12,552 bases of DNA, taken from contig JAMQCK010001055.1 of assembly GCA_024196135.1 (NCBI GenBank), forward strand, positions 1 through 12,552, read 5' to 3'. Source of the DNA: Pleurotus ostreatus/Saccharomyces cerevisiae fusant. Its lineage: Eukaryota; Opisthokonta. The notes under the pieces were generated by a model. It made no database searches. It was given only the letters and a program-made list of their open reading frames with translations, and was not told where the DNA came from. A program made the position numbers and the translations under genes. Every line of letters starts with the position of its first letter. The first letter of the stretch is position 1. This document shows positions 1 through 7,303 of this stretch, piece after piece.

Positions 1-1199
1 GCGAAGGGGGTAGGGGAGCGTACATAGATAGCCAGGAAGAGCCGGACCATTGACCACGCGCCTGATAGCCCTTGTGATACGCTCACGGCGTGGACGAGCG
101 GCGTGCGAGCGAGCACAGAGGCGCTGACGCCCTGCGAGCCGTCGGCGGCTGTTGCATGCGCTATCGGCGGGAGAAGGTCCTTCGGCGGCTCGTGCGATTG
201 TAACCGGCGGGGTGGGAGCCCACCACCCTCGAGCACGCGGGCATTCAGTAGAGAAGCTTTACTGGGGTAGAGATATGGGAAGCCCCATAGGCAAAGTATG
301 TGCGAACACGCTGGCACGCGATAGTCCACTCACGCTGTGGCGCTGAACGTGAATGTTGTGAAGCTGGTTGACTTGTACGGCGGCGCACGTGAGGGTGCAG
401 CTATCATGCAGGACTACATCTGTAGATCGAGGTCGCCACGCCTACATGAATCCTGGGAGCCTCTGAAGACGCTGGACATGTGTGAGATTCCGATGATCTA
501 TGACCTGTGAATGAAAGTACCTGAATTCCATTTTGTAACGGCGTCGTGACTGATCCGACGCCGAATATCCAGTAAAACAAGATGGGTCGTCGAGAGCGGC
601 AGACGAAACACTGGCTGCAGGTTGTAGCGTTCAGATCAGCGCAGAACAGTAGGTCATGCAGGGGCGGCGTCGACGGCGGGCAAAGAGAGGCGGTAGACAG
701 CTATGACGTTGTTAACGAGAGACGCAGGCAACGGTGGAGTCCAGCGATGGGCAGACGAGCGGCAGGGCAGTGATTATACGTAGATGTTGCTTGAGCCTTG
801 ACGGACGGGTTGGAGCGCAAGGGGGACGCTGCAGCATGAGCGGCCCACCAAGCACGGAATATCGTAAAAGAATAATCGGGGACCGGCAGTCAACGCCGGA
901 AATCGTGTTGAAGAGGGTCCCGACAACCGAAAGCGAATGGGTTCTGCGCTTGGTTCGGAGCTGGATCATGGGGTGATCAGTGACGGTTAGCGTTCAGGTG
1001 ATGGGAAAGGACGAGGAAGGTTGACGAGTGATGGGTACACTTTGCCATATCAGCTAGTCGACCCCATTTGGACTCGAGGACCGACCGGGGAGCGAAAGGG
1101 GAAATCGCCCGCAGAAAGCGATCCGGCGTCAGTTCGACAGGAACCCAAGCGTAACCAACCCACGGCTCTCCCTCGTACTTATAAGAGGCCCCCCACACG
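1..1199. other. Upstream intergenic region, no supported gene
   Basis: No reading frame here resembles a known family, none joins across plausible introns into a longer protein, and I found no tRNA-like or rRNA-like segment. The left part has several short cggcgg-rich patches and a CACGTG hexamer at 386-391. Near the right end there are two very short upstream reading frames, at 1001-1024 (7 codons plus stop) and 1031-1057 (8 codons plus stop); they would matter only if transcription of the bZIP gene starts upstream of them. The region presumably contains the bZIP promoter and perhaps the tail of a gene outside the window, but nothing shows this directly. Confidence 0.5.
1180..1185 (+). promoter_or_regulatory. 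TATA-like element close to the bZIP start codon
   Basis: The hexamer tataag lies only about 15 bases before the first ATG (1200) of the bZIP gene. A functional TATA box normally sits about 30 bases or more before the transcription start, so if this one is used the mRNA would begin inside the annotated coding region and translation would start at the second in-frame ATG (1248, residue 17). It may equally be a chance match in an A/T-containing patch. Confidence 0.3.
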
Positions 1200-2961
1200 A
1201 TGGAGGAGGAACCAACTCCGCTGTCGCAGATCATCCACGCCGACGCGATGCTCTCCCCGCTCGAGACCGCCGCTGCCTGGGACCTCTTCCCGCCGACGCA
1301 GGACCCCTTCGCCTGCAACTACGGCCAGCCGAGCCCGCAGCATCCCCAGCTCTTCCAGTACCCTCCCTCCTCCCCCTCGTCCTTCTCCTCGTCGGCCACC
1401 GACTCTCCTGGGAGCTCGACGAGCTCGGGGATTCGCATGCTCCGCCTCAGCCCCGACACGCCCGACGCCGACCAGCAGCTGTGCGTGCCGACATCGCAGC
1501 TGTTCGACTTCCCGCAGCAAGCGTCCATTCCATCCTCGGCGCCCTCCCCCATCTCGCCGCTGGAGCAGGACCATCAGCATCAAGTGACGCTGAAGCGGTC
1601 GGCTAGCCCGGAGTCGGCGTCCACCCAGATCATGACGAAGAAGCGGAACGGCGAGCGCGTAACAACGAAAGACTTTGTCCCCCCGGACGTCAGCGGCCTT
1701 TCCAAGGTGTGAACGTCGGCCCATGCGCTTCATTACACCGACTAATCATCCGCTGCAGCGCGAAGCGCGTCTCGTGAAGAACCGCGCGGCCGCGTTTCTA
1801 TCTCGCCAGAGAAAACGCGAGGAATTCGAGGCGATGGAGGTGTACGTGCGGGCTATCTCGCCTCGCTGCCGCCGGCGCTGACAGTAGCTCAACAGACGCG
1901 TCGCCGAGCTGGAGCGCGAGAACGCGCGCTTGTTGTCGCTTGCCCAATCCGGAAGTGATAAATTGCTTCCGGCCGGCATCGAGCGGAACGACGCCGCCCT
2001 GCGCGCCGAGGTCGACCACCTCCGCGCCCGCCTCGCAGAGGCAGAGGCCCGCGAGCGGGGCGCGGGCGCCGCCTTCGCCCCCTCATCACGACACGCATCA
2101 CACGACGCCCCGGTGAAGATGGAGCCCCTGGACGTCTCATTCAACTCTCAAACGGGCCGCTCCTCGGCTATGCCATCGCCGCATACGACCGGCGTTGGGC
2201 TCGGTCTCATGGTACGCGCTCGCATCCTATAGCACTGTGCAATGTACTGACTTGCCATTCAGCAAGTCCTCCTATGCGCGCTCCCCGCACTCTTGAGAGC
2301 CTACGGTGGCGCATCCTCGGGTGGTCCGCCTCCGCACATCGACCTCAGTTCCATCCTGACTCCCGAGCTCAATTGGCACCGCCAGGGCGACGCCGTGGTC
2401 CTTGATCTCGATGTCGATGATCATGGGCGGCCCCGAAGCCTTGCGGCCAACCCAGCCCTAGCCGCGGTCCGCAGGTTGGAGCTGTCTGGGTCGATGGCGA
2501 GCGCCGTCGTCGGCCTCGGCGGGCGAGAGCTCGCCTTCGCAGCAGGGCCATCCGAGGGTGGCAAGATCAGGGTGCGCGTCTGCCCGCCCTCCTCAGCTCC
2601 CTCCGACGCCTACCCCTCGCCGCGATCCTCCATAAGCATGGACGGCCCCATGTCCGCCTCCTCGCTATCTTCCCCCGTGTGGCCGACCTCCCTCGACGCG
2701 CTCTCTATGCCCGCCGTATTCAGTGCCGGAACGTCGGATCCGTTCTTCGGCATGGGTCAGGGCGATTACGGGATGTCGTATCCCATGATGTGCCCCACGG
2801 ACCTTGGACCATCCGTATACAGCCCAACCGAGTCGCCCTTCGCAAGCGCGCTGGGCTCTGAGCTGCACGCGATGGCGGCCGCTGAGGACCCAGCGCGCCG
2901 CCAGATGCAGATCGCCCTCAAGGCCGCGGGCGAACCTGACTGGGGCGCCCAGTTCTGCTAA
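1200..2961 (+). CDS. bZIP transcription factor (534 aa, 4 exons)
   Basis: Exons are 1200-1706, 1759-1841, 1896-2211 and 2263-2961; the three introns are 51-54 nt and GT-AG, and the joined frame is open for 534 residues. Residues 1-150 are rich in Ser/Pro with acidic patches, like an activation region. A basic region follows at about 170-190, with the bZIP signature N177-x2-A180-A181-x2-S184-R185 flanked by Lys/Arg. The zipper has M195, L202 and L209 in register; it is then broken by a Gly/Ser/Pro-containing stretch (about 215-224) and resumes with L232 and L239. Residues 296-313 form an uncharged hydrophobic stretch split by intron 3. The region after 328 has a compact non-repetitive segment to about 411, then Ser/Pro-rich sequence to the end. 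The protein should bind DNA as a dimer in the nucleus. The basic region resembles ATF6/HAC1-like factors more than AP-1, but the target genes cannot be read from sequence. The first ATG has a good context (A at -3, G at +4); M17 is an alternative start. Confidence 0.9.
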
Positions 2962-4741
2962 AGCCGCAAAGTATGACACCGCCGTATGCTTACCCATGTC
3001 CACCCAACCATCTAGAAATCGATACCTTCTACCTTACGTTCGGGCAACGCCCTATCGCCCGGTGCTTGGTCCGCGCCTTCAAATTTACTTATGGATTACC
3101 TATTGCCTGGGGGGAGTTGATCTTCGTCCAATGGATATTTATGCCTGTCTTGGGTTTCGGTGTATATTCGTACTGTTGTATCATCATCTCGAGGAATAGC
3201 CAAAGTGGTCTCCAATGTAGCTCGTTATCGGCTGTCCGAATTATTGCATAAACGGCTGTTTCTGTGCTCGAACATCCGGAAGACCGTCTAGTATGAATCT
3301 CCCCGTCGCAGACTCGCAGAGACCTTGCTTCAGGATTAGGCGGCGGCGACCTTTGGGGTCGATCTGCGAGCGAGAAGAAAACACTACGCTGGTTAGGTGA
3401 CTACCAAGTCAAGATCAGTGACCAGCGGCGAAGCGACAACACGCACCCTAGGCATAGTCGCGGAGTTCGTGCACGAGCGGTCTTTGCGGACAAGTGTCTC
3501 CGGCAAACATGGACTGAATACCAACTGAAAACGCTGTCATTCGGTGAAAAGCTCACGTATCGCCCGCGCGCCCAAGCCCCGTCGACTCGCATACACCGGG
3601 TTTTGGAAAACAAGTCCGATATGCATGCCACCAGCGCAAGGACGGGCTAATCAGCCTGATGCAGAACTTATCATGCCCTAGAAGTGGGCGGACGGGGCCA
3701 CGTAAACGAGCGCAATCAGCGAGCAGCAGTGTCGACGAGGAGGGCAGCGGCTAGTCCACGAGCACGCTAGCGCGTGCGCTACCATGTGGCTAGTGCGCTA
3801 GGGAGGACGAGAAGCAGGTGAGGGGCAGGGCGCGGAGACGCGTGCTTCTTGGGTGCGAAGCGCGGTGGCGGGCTTCGGGCAATATGGAGGCTTGCGAGCT
3901 ACGGGCTGAGCCATGCGACGCGAAGTCCTACTGCGCGTAGGGTGCGAGTGCTTAGGCTCCCCGAGACGGAGTACGGAGAGCTACCTCCTGTGAGTAGCAT
4001 GTTTTCTCGCATAGGACCCACAGATCCTGCGATGGTCATTCGATAGCTTGAGGGGACCGTCCCAGGCGGGAGAGAATTCGGATATCCGGCGCCAGGGGAC
4101 AGCAAAGAGAAGCTACTCTGATGCAAGGTCCGAAGGATGTTCAGATAGATCTAGGTGAAGGGTATCAAGCATCAGAAGCGGCGCGGCCAGCGAAGTCGAA
4201 TCCGGGAGGAGGGGAGGCCCGAGAGTGACGGGGACGGACGTCCGCCTGATGAGCTAGCACAAAGGGGGACTTGACATGCCGGCCACTTCTTGCATGTGTG
4301 TTTACGGCGATCGTTCAAGCAGCGTTGTCGGCGGCGTCGAACGAGGCTGATTTCGGGAGGATTTTTTTTTTAGTCAAGCGCGGACTTGCTCTGCTCATCT
4401 CCGGATTTTGCCGGGAAATATGTGGCGTCGTTTTGATGGCCTTTATCCTGCCTGGCCTTCGCCGCTGTCGAGTCGAGTGCGTTGTTGAACGTGTCGAAGT
4501 GAGAAGTCAAGGGCAGGAAATAACCCGGAACAGGTCCATGTCAGGTGCGCCCGCTCTCTCGAACGTGCGGTGTCCAATGACGAACGAAGACTCAGACGGA
4601 TCCTCAAGGACGCCCAGCGGGGACCATGTGCGCCCGAGCGGCACACGGCGGCAGGCCTTCGACTAGACTCTCATTCAACCTGTATATAAGGACCCAGATA
4701 GCACCCTCTGCAACTTTTCCCCAACCTGCTACGCGAGCGAT
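2962..4741. other. 1.8 kb non-coding stretch between bZIP gene and deacetylase gene
   Basis: The first few hundred bases are AT-richer and presumably hold the bZIP 3' untranslated region and terminator. No frame on either strand shows family motifs or plausible splicing. Small structural items are an imperfect inverted repeat (ctagcgcg at 3767-3774 with tgcgctag at 3794-3801, about 19 nt apart), a CTTATC (GATA-type) hexamer at 3667-3672, and a run of ten T at 4362-4371. The last part is the upstream region of the deacetylase gene. I see no transposon ends, direct-repeat flanks or RNA gene. Confidence 0.5.
4683..4690 (+). promoter_or_regulatory. TATA box of the deacetylase gene
   Basis: The octamer tatataag lies about 52 bases before the start codon at 4742. 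A pyrimidine-rich patch follows at about 4708-4722, where transcription would be expected to start, giving a short leader of roughly 20-30 nt. Spacing and sequence fit a core promoter well, and no ATG intervenes between the box and the coding start. Confidence 0.65.
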
Positions 4742-6726
4742 ATGAGTTCCTCGAACGGCCTGATCTGCTTCACGAACTGCCTGCTGCCGTTAGAGGACGG
4801 GAGCCTGGTGGAGCGCGATCTGTGGATCGATGAGCGGCGCGGTGTTATCTTGGATGCGCAGGTGAGTAGATGGGTCTCATGCTAGGGTGCGGAATGAGAC
4901 AAGCGTACTGCTGTATAGAAAACCTTCTTCCTGCGGAAGGAGCGACCGGCGAAGGTCATTGATCTGGACGGGAATATCCTAAGGTACGCCGCATTGTACT
5001 CATGATTAGACCGAGGCTGATTAGATGCCCTCAGTCCCGGATTCCTGGACATTCAGATCAACGGAGCGTACGGCTTCGACTTCTCCGTTTATGAAGGGGA
5101 CGATGAAGCGTATTCGAGCGGACTGAAGACAGTCGCCGAGAAGATCGTCGAAACGGGTGTCACTTCGTGCGTCTGCCCTCATTCTGTTCGAATGACCGTA
5201 ACTGAAGCTATCCGCAAGTCTTCTTCCGACAACGATCGTGAGCTGAGCGTCAGAACCAAGTTTCCCGCAAGCTAACGCTCTATCAGACACAAGAGAAGAC
5301 CCTTTACCCCAAACTCCTCAAGCTCCTCCGTCCCTACTCGAGTCCCAATTCCGCAACACTCCTTGGGTGGCATGCCGAGGGTCCCTTCATTCAATACGCG
5401 AAGCGCGGTGCTCATGCGCCTTCATTCCTACAACCCGCACCAAATGGTTTGGAGTCTTTCAAAGAAGTGTACGGCGCTGAGAACCTGGCGGACGCGGAGG
5501 ACTGGCTCATGACCGGTGATCATGAGCGGGGCCTGGGCGTCCGAGTTATCACTGCGGCACCTGAGGTAGAGGGCGTCATGTCCACTATCACGCCCTTATC
5601 GAAGAGTGGTGTCGTGTTCTCTATTGGGCATAGGTAAGCGGTCGCAGGCGGATGAAAGTCGCGTATTGATTTCCCCCTCTACAGTCTCGCGTCGTCTGCG
5701 AAAGCCTTGGAAGCCGTGCAGCGCGGCGCTCGGCTCATCACGCATCTATTCAACGCCATGCCCCAGCTACACCATCGCGACCCCGCTATCATAGGTCTCT
5801 TGGGCGCCTCCCCTCATCTCGCGACCTCTTTCCACCCCATCACCGCCAAAACGCCCATCGACACCCGCTTTGGGCACGATCTCTCGCGCGCGCCCTCCCT
5901 CTCCGCGGCAAAGCAACTGGCTGCCGCAGCGGAAGCCCTTGACGAAGTTGACACACCTCCGATGTCGCCAGAGCACCACGCTGCGGCCGGCGGCCCTCTT
6001 AGCGGCGTGGCCTCGCCGCTGAGTCTCGGGCATGAAGACCTGCTGGCGAAGAAGGAGCATTTGACGCCTCGGCCTTTCCAGCGCCCATACTACGAGATGA
6101 TTGTGGACGGCATCCATTCGCATCCTAATTCTGTTCGGGTACGTAGCCCCGCGAAGGACGCGCGTTCAATGCTGAATCGTTTCTTAGCTTGCGTACACGG
6201 CGTTCCCGGAGGGCTGTATATTGATTACGGATGGTAAGTCTCTGCTTCAATGATGTTTGTAGCTGTCACTGACTGTACGACAGCGATGAAGATCCTTGAC
6301 CCGAACCTGAAAGACGGAGTACATGAGTGGAGGGACGGCAAGCGCTTTGTCAAGGAGGGCGACCGTCTCTATCTTGAGGGAACGGATACCCTCGCCGGAA
6401 GGTCAGTTTCCTCGCGTCGTACATCCCAACCACTCGCTCACCTTCCCTGCAGCGTCGTCACCTTGGATAAGTGTGTCCGCAACTTCGTCCGCTTCACTGG
6501 TTGCTCGCTCGGCGACTCCATCAAGTGTGCGACTTATAACCCTGCGAAGTACGCTGTTCTCGTCGGTCCTCTCGCCATAGCTGACGTTCTCCCTAGGTGT
6601 CTCGGCATCGAGAATCGCAAGGGGACGCTTCGCGCTGGCGCCGACGCCGATCTCGTCGTGCTGGACCGGCTCGGACATCCCCTTCAGACCTGGGTTGGCG
6701 GCAAGCAGGTTTGGACGAAGCAGTAG
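4742..6726 (+). CDS. N-acetylglucosamine-6-phosphate deacetylase (508 aa, 10 exons)
   Basis: Exons are 4742-4861, 4919-4983, 5035-5166, 5219-5237, 5287-5633, 5685-6138, 6188-6233, 6284-6401, 6453-6548 and 6597-6726. The enzyme hydrolyses GlcNAc-6-phosphate to glucosamine-6-phosphate and acetate, the committed step of GlcNAc (chitin-derived) catabolism, and is cytosolic. The amidohydrolase landmarks are in order: D67-IQ-I-N71-G near the N-terminus, the metal-ligand glutamate in WHAEGPF (E143), SIGH (H227), THLFNAM (H248, N251), DGIH (H372), and the catalytic aspartate in LITDAM (D394). The C-terminal GADADLVVLD strand is typical of the family's small beta domain. At 508 residues it is longer than the usual 380-440, mainly because of a Ser/Pro/Ala-rich insert between G268 and about 358. 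Exon 4 is only 19 nt. Introns 8 and 9 are multiples of three without stops. All catalytic residues are present, so the enzyme is probably active. Confidence 0.95.
5219..5237 (+). other. 19-nt micro-exon (exon 4) of the deacetylase gene
   Basis: The exon supplies the last base of S106 and codons 107-112 (LLPTTI). It completes the family's TGVTS-x-x-PT strand, which is otherwise interrupted by a frame break. It is preceded by an AG acceptor in an unusual AAG context (5216-5218) and followed by a gtgagc donor; intron 4 has a perfect ctaac branch site at 5272-5276. The next upstream AG (5206-5207) would put the downstream exon out of frame, so the AAG acceptor is required. Confidence 0.85.
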
Positions 6727-7303
6727 AAGCAGGTCTATATATTTTCTTCTATTTCCGGGATTGATGTTGTCTGTTGTATACTGACTCAAGGCGGAATCTT
6801 ATTGCGTTATCTCTCGGTCTTGTGACGCAGTCATTGTGCCCAGTGTGAGGTATCTTATCGAGTGGGTCCTAAGAGCGAATGCTGAATGGGTGTCGGTAAC
6901 ATTCCACTACGCGCGTCGAAGAAAGAGTTACTGACGTCTTTGCGTGGATTTTCAGCTTGCATGATGCGCCACCGTCGAGATAGCAGTCCTCAAGCGTGGC
7001 CCTCAAGAGGCTATTCCTTGAGTACATATGCATTGCCATGTACGAGGTACAAGGCTCTCGCGCTCGAGGTCGCAGTCGACCACGACTCCGCGTCGCGTCA
7101 CGCCATCAGCTGAATGTGACTGTACGCGCCTTGGCGCATCAGGACCTGGATAGCGTCTTCTCACATTGTTATCACGCACTTCGGTGCGCACCTGAAGATA
7201 AGCCCTATGCATATATCAGCTGGACACGGGACGGGGGATTCCACCAGCATCCCACTCTTCCCTCCATCCCTGGTCGGCTTCTCTGGCACGTCAGACGGCC
7301 GCC
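6727..7303. promoter_or_regulatory. Intergenic region and upstream region of the transporter gene, with GATA motifs
   Basis: The 577 bases hold the deacetylase 3' end (T-rich patch just after the stop) and the transporter's upstream region. Two full GATAAG-type hexamers are visible, CTTATC at 6854-6859 and GATAAG at 7197-7202, plus a reverse GATAA core at 7169-7173. Fungal GATA factors use such sites for nitrogen control, and Dal5-family permease genes are classic targets. An atatat core at 7211-7216 lies about 90 bases before the start codon and is followed by a pyrimidine-rich patch (about 7244-7271), a plausible core promoter. No gene is seen here. Confidence 0.45.

Noticed and set aside
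1021..1587. 188-codon frame overlapping bZIP exon 1, and the 184-codon antisense frame at 1179-1733
   Set aside because: Both are low-complexity Arg/Ser/Pro shadows of the GC-rich first exon, while the bZIP frame carries the recognisable domain.
2212..2262. HAC1-type unconventional intron cut by Ire1
   Set aside because: The borders are ordinary GT...AG with normal length, and no CNG-CNG loop motif is seen at the junctions. Only ordinary alternative retention is proposed.
2973..3251. 92-codon open frame starting just after the bZIP stop, with a hydrophobic middle
   Set aside because: It lies in what should be the 3' untranslated region, has no family resemblance, no clear introns and a composition expected from AT-richer non-coding DNA.
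3767..3801. Imperfect inverted repeat with repeated ctag units as a transposon end or hairpin element
   Set aside because: The arms are only 7-8 bp, with a 19-nt loop, no second copy, no target duplication and no transposase. It is most likely chance.
4190..4206. tRNA T-arm-like string (agtcgaatccgg)
   Set aside because: It departs from the GGTTCRA consensus, and no acceptor, D-arm or anticodon stem can be drawn around it.
4271..4666. 131-codon open frame upstream of the deacetylase gene
   Set aside because: It begins at TTG rather than ATG, includes translation of a T10 run, shows no motif, and overlaps the deacetylase promoter region.
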